A stretch of DNA of 64,000 nucleotides from Lytechinus variegatus. Lineage: Eukaryota > Echinodermata > Echinoidea > Temnopleuroida > Toxopneustidae. The notes beneath the pieces were generated by a model. That model did no database searches. It had not been told where the DNA came from and saw only the letters and a program-made list of their open reading frames with translations. Location of the stretch: positions 73,987,856-74,051,855 of the forward strand of contig NC_054740.1 in the NCBI RefSeq assembly GCF_018143015.1, written 5' to 3'. The translations under genes were made by a program, and so were the position numbers. Positions 50,301 to 57,512 of the stretch are shown piece by piece. Within the stretch, counting starts at the first letter, position 1; every line of letters starts with the position of its first letter.

Positions 50301-51039
50301 CTCATTGCTAGATAATTATTATGCACAAAGTCAAAAGTTTGCTCTAATTAACTAAATAATTGCCTTAAAGTGCTAATTTTCAATACACAGACTCTTTATA
50401 GGAATCTGATTAAACGTATTTTAAAAAAACATCACATTTATTTATTTTTTTTTCGACTTTTTTTATATTTTTTTCATTGGAAATTGTCGGGGACTTTATT
50501 TTGACCATAAACAAAATGGAATTAAGTCACGTTTGGCGATTTTTTTTTGTCTGCATGCACTTGTTGCGTAATTTCGGAACCGCTTACCCGGGGTTTGCAA
50601 TTTTGGTCTCAAAAGTTGCACCAGAAAGTAAAAAATCAGTGAGCGACGCTGTCAAATAATTTGCGCGGCGGATTTATCGCGAAATATATTGAGGGGGCTG
50701 AATCAGCCCCCAGTCTTCTTAGGTTAAGCCTTTATCCCGTCAGTTGGGGTAGGTTACTCAGATATGGTCATGATGGTATAGACATGATAGACAGTGATTC
50801 GCCAGTAAAATCACCCACCCAGTCATTTCCTTTTTTACAATAACAATACGTATACCTGACATAGCATTAATGAGGGTCCGGTTATCTCATTGCCTATTCA
50901 ATAGCGCACCATTTTAATACCAAGAATTGTAAGCCGTCCCACACATATAGAACAATAAGTTGTAGATCCATATCTGATACCGACCAAACTCTCCAAGCTC
51001 TATAAGCACATCATCAAACTTCCTTCCATCTTGCTTCAT
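29296..51039 (-). CDS. SLC22-type organic cation/anion transporter (MFS)
   Basis: Eleven coding exons placed by phase: 51039-50921, 45401-45141, 44271-44189, 35678-35524, 35124-34956, 34141-34003, 33540-33452, 33079-32871, 32314-32206, 29985-29776, 29371-29296. Together they give about 539 residues, near the family's usual 550. SLC22 proteins are plasma-membrane transporters with 12 helices for organic cations, anions or carnitine. Signatures in order: FDDVLIELGEFGRYQ at the N-terminus, a Cys-rich extracellular loop, LFSDRFGRRR, PSKRAIAGN, APESPRWLLSKGR, PIERWGRR, ACEIIPTPVRN and LPETRGKKIPETMEE. One short exon ending the first helix (expected ..HxC) was not found. All joins from exon 45401 onward are phase-consistent. 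Subtype (OCT, OCTN or OAT-like) cannot be told. Confidence 0.9.
29776..29985 (-). CDS. SLC22 gene exon: helices 11-12 and PETRGK
   Basis: 210 nt from NSALGMCTFCSNMSNTLAPL to FLPETRGKKIPETMEEGENI then GW. If the donor GTAAGA at 29775 is used, two bases TG remain and the next exon completes Trp. If the intron is retained the reading is also Trp followed at once by TAA. Confidence 0.9.
30655..30965. repeat. Diverged fragment related to the CACGA fold-back element
   Basis: ACACTTGCACGATTTTGGCC at the left resembles the terminus of the palindrome at 24696, and GTTCACGA-type motifs recur to about 30950. The mirrored right end is not present. It lies in the intron between the last two large transporter exons. 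Confidence 0.55.
31093..31735 (+). repeat. About 27-bp minisatellite (ATCAATTCGGCGCCCC type)
   Basis: Roughly twenty degenerate head-to-tail units around a consensus like CGAACATCAATTCGGCGCCC plus CTAGGT, in the transporter intron 29986-32205. Spacing is fairly regular. There are no unique spacers and no coding sense. Confidence 0.85.
32206..32314 (-). CDS. SLC22 gene exon: helix 10 and ACEIIPTPVR
   Basis: 109 nt encoding YGIGRAAVAMIGKFAITSSF and VVYLHACEIIPTPV. The motif before the last helices (usually TEL(Y/F)PTxxR) is present as CEIIPTPVR. Confidence 0.88.
32871..33079 (-). CDS. SLC22 gene exon: helices 7-9
   Basis: 209 nt encoding CVNTVVYYGISISTDQLGVN, then IAGAVEIPACFCLVYPIERW followed by GRRPVY. 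ERWGRR is the second MFS motif between helices 8 and 9. Confidence 0.9.
33452..33540 (-). CDS. SLC22 gene exon: loop to helix 7
   Basis: 89 nt encoding KVEGNGKQGVIELLRRPRLR then LYTVNIMFQ, entering helix 7; ends with two bases of a Leu codon. Confidence 0.85.
34003..34141 (-). CDS. SLC22 gene exon: PESPRWLL and central cytosolic loop
   Basis: 139 nt encoding LAPESPRWLLSKGRVEEA and the large central intracellular loop to LDDVEADI; donor GTAAGT at 34002. PESPRWL is the sugar-transporter-fold signature after helix 6. Confidence 0.9.
34956..35124 (-). CDS. SLC22 gene exon: helices 5-6
   Basis: 169 nt, (A)NEMIGPSKRAIAGNVIWV then FAFYIRNWRHLQLIVS and LLPAVLLIIY. PSKRAIAG is the family's conserved loop. 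The donor GT|GTAAGA leaves two bases completing Val with the next exon. Confidence 0.88.
35385..35507. repeat. CTA/CTT trinucleotide microsatellite
   Basis: About 120 bases of CTT, CTA and ACT triplets, lying just inside the transporter intron, next to the donor of the exon 35678-35524. On the transcribed strand it is a TAG/AGT repeat. Confidence 0.85.
35524..35678 (-). CDS. SLC22 gene exon: RFGRRR motif and helices 3-4
   Basis: 155 nt beginning (R)FGRRRTLFTCMCVVIVSG, the MFS cytosolic loop after helix 2, then MVLRMITGAFTVGMVQSAFIL. The intron upstream, 8.5 kb, is largely mobile DNA. Donor GTAGGG lies at 35523, about 16 bases before a CTA-type microsatellite. Confidence 0.88.
35847..36452. 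mobile_element. TTAA-flanked MITE, family 2
   Basis: 606 bp with inverted ends AGGACAAGTCCACCC and GGGTGGACTTGACCT, bounded by TTAA at 35843-35846 and 36453-36456. Its body (GATGATGTCATCC, ATGAAATTTTCAGCGTTATG) is related to the family at 1316. In the 8.5-kb transporter intron. Confidence 0.85.
37738..38260. mobile_element. GC-rich MITE with 8-bp target duplication
   Basis: 523 bp with G-run/C-run inverted ends (GGGGGGCACTC and GAGTGCCCCCC), flanked by perfect TTATTAGT at 37730-37737 and 38261-38268. The interior has repeated CCGCTCCAAGGC/CCGTTCCAAGG motifs. An 8-bp duplication fits hAT-type insertion. No transposase. Confidence 0.88.
39767..41398. mobile_element. Fold-back element with minisatellite arms (TU-like)
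   Basis: Left arm (about 39771-39930): units of about 15 bp, GGACATCTACCCCC. Right arm (about 41236-41392): the complement, GGGGGTAGATGTCC. Between them is a block of GCTCGCGCTTCGCGCTCGCA units. A 9-bp direct repeat AGTTTTAAC flanks the whole (39758-39766 and 41399-41407). Known sea urchin TU elements also have long inverted repeats made of short tandem units; the match to TU is by structure, not sequence. Confidence 0.82.
40080..41235. repeat. Tandem block of about 115-bp units with GCGCTTCGCGCTCGCAT
   Basis: About ten degenerate units, each with a variant of CTCGCGCTTCGCGCTCGCAT followed by sequence like AGATCGGAATATCAAA. This is the core of the element 39767-41398. The same unit recurs at 42170-42600, 54050-54740, 57430 and once inside the hAT-like element at 52737. 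Confidence 0.8.
42170..42600. repeat. Second block of GCGCTTCGCGCTCGCAT units
   Basis: Three to four degenerate units, including GACTCGCGTTTCGCGCGCGC, without the 15-bp minisatellite arms. Inside the 5.8-kb long-TIR element. Confidence 0.65.
42640..43065. mobile_element. Partial MITE, family 1 copy c, with nested insertion
   Basis: GACATCATGAGCCCACCT and the right-hand half (AATAACTTTGTTATTATCAG, TTTTCAACCCGGAGT) match the MITE at 1316; the left arm is missing. It is split by the 144-bp element at 42759-42902. Confidence 0.65.
42759..42902. mobile_element. 144-bp GC-rich MITE nested in another MITE
   Basis: Ends CAGGGGCCGC and GCGGCCCCTG are perfect 10-bp inverted repeats, flanked by ACCTA at 42754-42758 and 42903-42907. 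The interior has a G-run at about 42784 and no coding sense. Confidence 0.75.
43894..44057. mobile_element. Short MITE inserted in the right arm of the long-TIR element
   Basis: Inverted ends TACCTCGGTTACA and TGTGACCGAGGTA, and arms sharing GGCGGCCGTACGGC and AGTCGAAAAC. It interrupts a sequence that is continuous in the opposite arm at 38315-38330. TTAGCAAAT and TTAACAAAT flank it as an imperfect target duplication. Confidence 0.82.
44189..44271 (-). CDS. SLC22 gene exon: helix 2 and start of MFS loop
   Basis: 83 nt encoding FAVQGINQSIFFAG then TAAGSLTFGLFSD, ending in AG so that the next exon's first base completes Arg. The common FDLVC segment that normally follows the loop is missing between this and the preceding exon; either a tiny exon was missed or the loop is short. 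Confidence 0.8.
45141..45401 (-). CDS. SLC22 gene exon: large extracellular loop
   Basis: 261 nt, phase 0-0, donor GTAAGT at 45140. It encodes the glycosylated loop between helices 1 and 2, from IPDWDPVDCGSYGFN to WYYDTHGAERTVEQD, with five cysteines and NYT and NIS sequons. The usual WxYD motif is present as WYYD. Confidence 0.85.
45600..49378. mobile_element. 3.8-kb fold-back element with three minisatellite layers (TU-like)
   Basis: Inverted ends TGTTACAACCGATAATGTCG and CGACATTATCGGTTGTAACA, flanked by GGGGT (45595-45599 and 49379-49383). From the outside inwards the left arm has an ACGCATAATGTC array, a unique segment, an array of TTTCGTCTAATAGCCA type, then about 15-bp GGACAATTACCCCC units; the right arm mirrors this from about 46600 to 47390. 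A separate repeat-flanked insertion (47393-49302) splits the right end. No gene. It occupies the transporter intron 45402-50920. Confidence 0.85.
47393..49302. mobile_element. Short LTR-pair-like element nested in the fold-back element
   Basis: Two direct repeats, 47393-47853 and 48838-49302, near-identical apart from small indels, enclose about 980 bp without a recognisable gene. A 5-bp target duplication TTATG lies at both edges (47388-47392, 49303-49307). Each repeat begins GTTTCACGGGCC and ends GGCCTGTGAGACC, so it has short inverted ends but not the canonical TG..CA. It resembles a small non-autonomous LTR element (TRIM-like), a gene-less fossil, younger than its host element. Family unresolved. 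Confidence 0.6.
50921..51039 (-). CDS. SLC22 gene exon 1 (N-terminus)
   Basis: ATG at 51039-51037. It encodes 39 residues plus two bases: MKQDGRKFDDVLIELGEFGR then YQIWIYNLLFYMCGTAYNS, the cytosolic start and first half of helix 1 typical of SLC22. The donor GTATTA after position 50921 is weak; reading on gives a stop at once. The exon it should join was not located. Confidence 0.72.
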
Positions 51040-51983
51040 CGTCGCTTTTTGCAGTCAAAATCTTGAAGCTGAATCCCAACAAGGTCTTGTTGCTTCAAAG
51101 ATCATGCAGACAATGATTGGTAAGTTTATTGCACCGGTGCTACCACGCTGTACCGAAACAGCGTACAAGGTCCCGGTCATACCCAACGATTCTTCAAAAG
51201 TTATTTAAACATAACCTTGACATTGGCAAACGTACAGAATGAGAACTTAATGAGGCCTAATTATTGCCTGTGGGGGTAACCTAGGAGAAAGAGTTAGGTG
51301 AATGTGGCACACGACAATCATTTTTTTTATGGATGAACATAAAAGAAAGAGATCGTTGTTAGAATGGTCATACAGAATAATGATTTACCGGGGTGAATTA
51401 GATTTAGGTCTATATTCCCGGCCTTTCGTGCAATATTTCTTTATATCATTGTGCACATCATGGGTATTTGAGAATATATTGCTCTCATTTTTATAGATGC
51501 ATCACTGTTGAATTAGTATTCAACATTTTTATATGAAAAGGTTTGAATGAATAAGCAATCCCAAATTTGCCTTGCGACGTTTCTTATTTCATATTAGTTC
51601 AATTCGATCTATATCAACGATGCTGCCATTAAGTTCTATAATTCAAAGTATATTATATGTACCTTTATTGTGACAGAATCGCTGGAGGGGAAGGGTGATT
51701 CGGTCCGCCGGCAGCCGCTCTTGTCAGGATGCCTGCCGCCGGCAGGTGCCTTGCCACGTCGATTTCCAAACTTTAGTCGCGGATCCGTTCGGCAGAGATA
51801 TACTGCCGCAGTTAACACTTGCACAAGCCTCGATCCTGCCAGTAATAAAACTAGGCAACCTCCAGACGGCTACACTTTTTTGTCAGCTAAAACAGCTCAC
51901 CCGACCATAATTATGCATCTAGCTTGTGTAGTTGAGCTCTCTCGATCATATGCATCTGATTCCTGTGGTTTAATTAAGATCTC
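51040..51983. other. Region upstream of the SLC22 start codon
   Basis: Should hold the 5' UTR and promoter of the minus-strand transporter; no clear TATA box or further exon is identified. A GC-rich stretch at about 51680-51830 contains CCTGCCGCCGGCAGG, an inverted repeat, but no recognisable gene. Confidence 0.4.
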
Positions 51984-52500
51984 TCGACCATAGGTATGGG
52001 TTCCTCTGTAGTCAAGCTTCCACAGGCATACCCATGGACTCTGCTCTACATATAATTTCCTCCGTCGTCTGCTCCGGACTTCCGTCTGTCTGCTTCAGAC
52101 CAGTAACCACGTCTGTTTAGTAGAGCAACCACGTCTGCTCCGTACTGCAACCACGTCTAAATTCAGTACAGCAATCATGCACGTCTGTTCGGCACTGCAA
52201 CCACGTCTGTTCAGTAGTACCACGACCACGTCTGTGTCTGTATACTACTGCAACCACTGACATCTGTTCAGTTCCGGAAACTACGTCTGGTGCTTCGACC
52301 ATATGTATGGGTCCTTCTGCAGTCAGGCTCTCACGACCATACCCATTGGCTCTGCTCTACTTGTAGTTTCCACCGTTGTCTGCTCCAGACCTCCGACCGT
52401 CTGCTTCAGACCAACAACCATCCGCTTCAGATCAACCCGTCTGCTCCGGACCACCAGCCGTCTGCTCCAGACTCCGATCCGTCCGCTTCCAGACCAACCA
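51984..52500. repeat. Direct repeats and CACGTCTG minisatellite
   Basis: A segment of about 125 bases (51984-52108) recurs at 52295-52420 (period 311): TCGACCATA..TATGGGT, TCTGCTCTAC, GTCTGCTTCAGACCA. Between them are degenerate units of CAACCACGTCTGTTCAGTAC type, and after the second copy shorter CCGTCTGCTCCAGACC units. No gene. Confidence 0.75.
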
Positions 52501-52522
52501 GACTACCAAAAGAGCAAGCCAT

Positions 52523-52682
52523 GGGGGACCGTTTCATCAACATTTTTGTCCGACAAGTTGTCAGATCTGACATCTTTCCTTGATTCTGATTGGCTGAGAG
52601 TCACTGTTTCTATGGTAACTGTCGGATAAAACAGGACTTGTCGGATAAAACGTCCGATAAGTCCTTTCATGAAATGCTCCCC
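52523..52682. mobile_element. 160-bp MITE with CCGACAAGT palindromes
   Basis: Inverted ends GGGGGACCGTTTCATCAAC and TTTCATGAAATGCTCCCC, with several TTGTCGGA/TCCGACAA motifs and the segment TATGGTAACTGTCGGATAAA. It matches a dispersed marine-deuterostome repeat from memory. Target duplication not clear. Confidence 0.65.
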
Positions 52683-52736
52683 TGGTATATTCTCTTGCCG
52701 GCGTGCAAAAGACCCAACATACAAGGAAATCTAACC

Positions 52737-53171
52737 CAGTGTTTCCACTTTGAAGGAAATTACCCGAATTCCGGGAAATCCAGACGTTTTCCAGATAATT
52801 TCCGGGAAATGAAAAAATTCCAGGAAATTCAGGGAAATCCGAAAATTACAATGAAACAACAATTAAATATAGCAACTATTAATATTCATGTTATGTTTAC
52901 ATGATTTTAACCTCCATATCTGTAGCTAAAAAATTTTCGATCGCGCTCCGCGCTCGCATTTCGTAAAGTTGTTCCTATTTTTAAAGAGGGCGGGAACAAA
53001 AAAAAAAAAAAAATTCCCTGATTTTTGCCACCTGGAACAAATTTACACTCGTTGTGTTATTGCCCGATTTTCGTTAAAAATCAAACTTGAAAATTCCAGG
53101 AAATATTTATGAATTTCAGGAAATTTGGAATCCAATTTCGCGAAATTTATTTTGGAGCTGTGGAAACACTG
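52737..53171. mobile_element. hAT-type MITE, 8-bp target duplication
   Basis: 435 bp with 12-bp inverted ends CAGTGTTTCCAC and GTGGAAACACTG and a perfect 8-bp duplication ATCTAACC (52729-52736 and 53172-53179). CAGTG-type termini plus 8-bp duplications are the hallmark of hAT elements. No transposase. One GCGCTCCGCGCTCGCATTTC unit sits inside. Confidence 0.88.
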
Positions 53172-54743
53172 ATCTAACCACAGCCGTCGCCTAGGACCAG
53201 GAATCCATCTTAGGTATCCACATGGAAAGACATGCAGGAACGATCATATAAATCATTTCGATCGCATCCACCAGCTTTATTTATTGCATAGCGAATCCAT
53301 ATCAATCTGCATAGTTTTAGTGCAATGCACCCCGTGGGCGCCGTATTTCAACAGATCATCTGCAAAGCCTCACGAGTTCAAAAACTCACAAACAAATTAT
53401 AAATTTTCTGTTTTTTCTGTGTTTTTTTCTTCAAGAAACCGTATTTAACCCGTGCTGTGAACTTGACTTGATAACATACTAAACCTCGACCTTAACAATT
53501 AAGAACAATTAATAATTAATTAATAACACACACACCATTTCTAATAAAAAAGAATTACATGCAGCCGCGCCAACTGCATTAGTATTAGAAAGACTCAACC
53601 CATGCATAGAACTGATTCGAAGATTTGTTATTACAGGCAGTGCAGTGGCGTAACTACGGGGGGCATGGGGGGCACGTGCCCCCCCCCCCCATCGGCTGGC
53701 AAAAAAACGGGGGAAAGGAGAAAAAGAGGGAGAAAGGAAGAGAAACGTAGTGGGAAAGAAGAAATTATTGTTCATTATAGTTATAGTTATACTTAAATTA
53801 TGTTATATTAAATAAGAAACATTTTTTCATGACTTTATGAAACATAATTTGCTCAGGGCCTATGTCTTCATTGTTCCTGGTTCTCACATTGTCTGTTTAA
53901 CGAGATATATATTCCTGTTGTACTAAAACCTCCGGTTTTCAAGTCAATATACACCAAGTACATTTCCTCGCAATTCGAGTTATTAGTCTTATATGTAGTG
54001 ACATATGCTTCATTTTCATGACTACCTAAAGTGATTGCCCAATTTTAAGGTTTTAAAATAAAACATTTCCTGTCCGTGCTTACGTTCGTATTAGTGGATT
54101 AGAGATATAAGTCTGCTCTTCATGAATTCCTAAAATCAGTCCCTAAAATGTCCCCTTTTCTAATCTGAATATCAAAAGTTTTCAGCTCGAGCTTCGTGCT
54201 CGCATCATTTGGTTAATGAAATACGGATGGTCTTAATGAATTCCTACAAACAAGCCTTAGAGTGCCTCTCTTCTGGTCTGAATTTCCTACATGCATATTC
54301 ATTTATATATTCGCAATATAAATACCTTATATTATTATTATTATTCTCGCGCTCGCAATATTTGATTAATGAGGTGCGTATGTTAATCATGATTACAAGT
54401 GCTTCTTGTGTCCAGATGTAATTCTAACAAAATCAGCAAGCGCTTCGCACTCGCATTAGATGACCTTGGTGAGATATGTATACTCTTAATGGATTCCTAA
54501 GATACAGTATTTAAAATGTCCCTGTTTGGGGTAATATATATACAAAAATTTCAGCTCGAGCTTTGCGCTCGCATTAGTTTGTTTAGCGAGACATTTACAT
54601 TTCATGATTACACAAATTGACTTATAATGTCCCTTTTTAGGTCTGAATATCAATTGTTTTTAGCTCGCGCTTCGTGCTCGCATTATTTGATCAGTGACAT
54701 ACATATCTGTTTAATGACACTGTCCTTAAGCTGTCTCTATTAT

Positions 54744-57409
54744 AGTCCAGGAAAGGCCCAACAGAAACTTGACCAAACCTTGTTTTTTATATATATGTAT
54801 AATATTTTTTGATGGTTTCTTATTAATTCGGGGGTGCTGATTACGAATCTAGATGATGCCACTCGTGTAACCTTGAGCATTTTCCACAAATTGGCAAATC
54901 CAATATGGCCGCCAAAATATGCAAATTACCCATGAAAATCATAAAATGTCCGCACATTTGCTATGAAATGCATGAAATCGTGTGGCAGGAGTGAAATACT
55001 CTCTGAAAAAATATTTTTGACAAAATATTTATTTTCCTGATATTCAAAATGACCGCCATAGGCAATTGCATACTCTATTATGTACAATATTATTAGTAGA
55101 GACTAATTTTCACAAAAAATGAGCACTAACCGCAAAAAATCGCGATGTATGAACGAAGTAATGTATGCAAATCACATTTGCTAACGAGATATGCCATTTA
55201 TTATGCCATTTATGGGAACATTGCTGTATTTTGATATCTAAAATAGCCGCCACTTTCCCAAAGATTATTATGTACACTAGCAATGGCCGGGGCCAAAAGA
55301 ATGACAAGAGTTAGCGCTAAAATGCATATTATTAAGATATACGAGTGGAATACTGACTAAAGACATCATTGTTAATATGCCATTTATGTGATAACTGCTG
55401 TATTTTGAAATTCGAAATGGCCGCCATATGCCCTATGTTTATCATGTGCAATGCGGATGGAGAAACTAATTTTCATACGAGTAAGAAACATAAAATGCAT
55501 GTAATTGTGATCTACGAGTAAAAATATTGTCTGACAACATGTTTATAGCAAGACATATCATTTCTTTTGTCATGCATGAGATGAATGTTGTATTATGAAA
55601 TTTATAATAGGTCCCAACAGTATTATCTACAATGTGAATGGGGATATATAATTTTGTAAGAATTTGGATTTGCATGACTAGGAGATCCATATAATCCTGT
55701 TGTATGATTAAAATGTTATTTAAAAACATATATTTTTTTAGAATTAGAGCATTTCTTCAGCCATATAGGTGATAAATACTGTATTTTGAAATTCAAAATA
55801 ACCTCTACAAGCGCTAACTATTTTATGTTACATGCGAATAGGGAAACTTATTTTCACAAGAGTGAGAATTATAAAATGCATATAACCATGCACTGTTAGA
55901 AAAAATAAAAGAAGTTCCTGCAGCAGAGTCTCAAGAACACCTGTAATCTTACCGAATTGCGTAATCTTACAGGAAATTGGTATTTGATGTACGGAATCTT
56001 ACAAATTTCCTTGAATAAAACACCCTTTTCCCTTTTTAAACAGACCTGTTCTGTTAAATTGCAGAAAAATTCTTGTTTTATGAATTTACAGAATGATTAT
56101 TACGCAATTCGGTAAGATTACAGGTGTTCTCTAGACTCTGCTGCAGGAACTTCTTTTATTTTTTCTAACAGTGTGATAACTGTGATGTACGAGTAAAATA
56201 TTGTCTTAAACATGATTTCTAATTAAATACATCAAATATTGGTCGTGGAGGTGATAAATGCTGTACTTTGAAATTCAAAATGGCTGCCATAGGTCCTAAA
56301 AGTATTGTTTTACATTATTTGGGACATTTAATTTTGACAGAATTCGGCTTTGCTTGACTCTAAATATTGCAATTGTGAATTGTAATATAAGGGTGAAATA
56401 TTGTCTAAAACCATGGTTTCTAACGAGATCTATCATAATGTTGTGTACTTAAGGTGATAAATGCTGTATTTTAAAATTGAAAATGATGCACCATAGGCCC
56501 TTATCGTATAATATCCAATTTGAGTGGAGACAATTAATGTTCACCAAAATGGCATATGTCAGCCATTTTGAATGTTGAAATACAGTATTTATCACCTTAA
56601 TTACATAAGATATGATATATTTGTTATAGATTATGTTCTCAGACAATATTTTACTCATACATCACCATTTTGGCCAAGCAAAGCCAAATTCTGTTGAAAT
56701 GATTTGTTCCCATTCACATTGTGCATAATACCGTAAAGGCCTGTAGCGGCCATTTTGACTTTCCAATAACAGCATTTATCACCTAACTGGCAGAATAAAT
56801 GATATATCTTACTAGAAATTATGCTATTTTATTCATAGATCACTATTACGTGCATTATATGGTGCTCACTCCTGCGAATATTGGTTTCCCATTTTGCATT
56901 GTACATAATACTGTTAATGTCTATGGCGCCATTTTGAAAGTTTAAATACAGTATTTAACATAAAATTGAAACCTGAATGATGTATTTCGTTAGAAAATAC
57001 ATTTTTAGACAGTATCCCATTGATTTATCACATATATATACGTTTTAGTGCTCATTCTTGTGATTTCTTTGCTCCTCGATATCATTGTGCACAATAATTT
57101 TAGGGCCTTTGGCAGCCCTTTTGAATATCAAAATACAACATTCAATCACATAATGGCATATTAATAATATATTTCGTTAACAATTATGTTTTAAGACAGT
57201 ATTCTACTCGTTTAGTGTTCCCAGACATGATAAATTATACATCTCGTTAGTAATGATGATTTGCATATATGACGTCATTCATATATCATACAAGGTTACA
57301 CGATTGGCATCATTCAGATTCGTAATCAGCACCCTCGAATTAACAAGAAACCATTAAAAAATAGTGTATATATTAAAAAAAAAATGTTTTGCATCTTCTA
57401 TCCTGGACT
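54744..57409. mobile_element. 2.7-kb fold-back element with tandem-repeat arms
   Basis: Inverted ends AGTCCAGGA and TCCTGGACT with ATTAT on both sides (54739-54743 and 57410-57414). Outer arms pair over long stretches: AATTCGGGGGTGCTGATTAC and its complement near 57330. Each arm is a series of about 190-220-bp units with ATTTTGAAATTCAAAATGGC, TTATCACCT and ATGCATAT motifs, running in opposite sense on the two sides of a centre near 56510. The arms are unequal, partly through the nested MITE at 55891. Non-coding. Confidence 0.85.
55891..56173. mobile_element. 283-bp MITE nested in the fold-back element
   Basis: Inverted ends CACTGTTAGAAAAAATAAAA and TTTTATTTTTTCTAACAGTG, continuing inward as AGTTCCTGCAGCAGA and TCTGCTGCAGGAACT. 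It interrupts a repeat unit that is continuous elsewhere in the arm. Flanks ATAACCATG and ATAACTGTG may be a diverged target duplication, though two bases on the right side are unassigned. Confidence 0.8.
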
Positions 57410-57512
57410 ATTATGTCAGTATACTTAGAAATTGATCGCGCTTCGCGCGCTCACTAATTTACTCAAATATTTTGCTGGTGCCCCCAAAGCCGTGACCCAC
57501 GGTACGCCATTG

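Larger units (their letters stand above)
53643..57512. mobile_element. Element with CARTGGCGTA ends, split by a fold-back element
   Basis: Left end CAGTGGCGTA then G-runs and GTGCCCCCC; right end GGTGCCCCC..TACGCCATTG. Inside the left part lie about five GCGCTTCGCGCTCGCAT units (54050-54740), and one more lies just after the insertion at about 57430. Without the inserted 54744-57409 element it would be about 1.2 kb. No target duplication found and no transposase. Confidence 0.65.

Noticed and set aside
51670-51993. 107-aa open frame in a GC-rich stretch upstream of the transporter
   Set aside because: No motif or splice evidence; codon content follows the local CCGCCGG palindrome and adjoining repeats.
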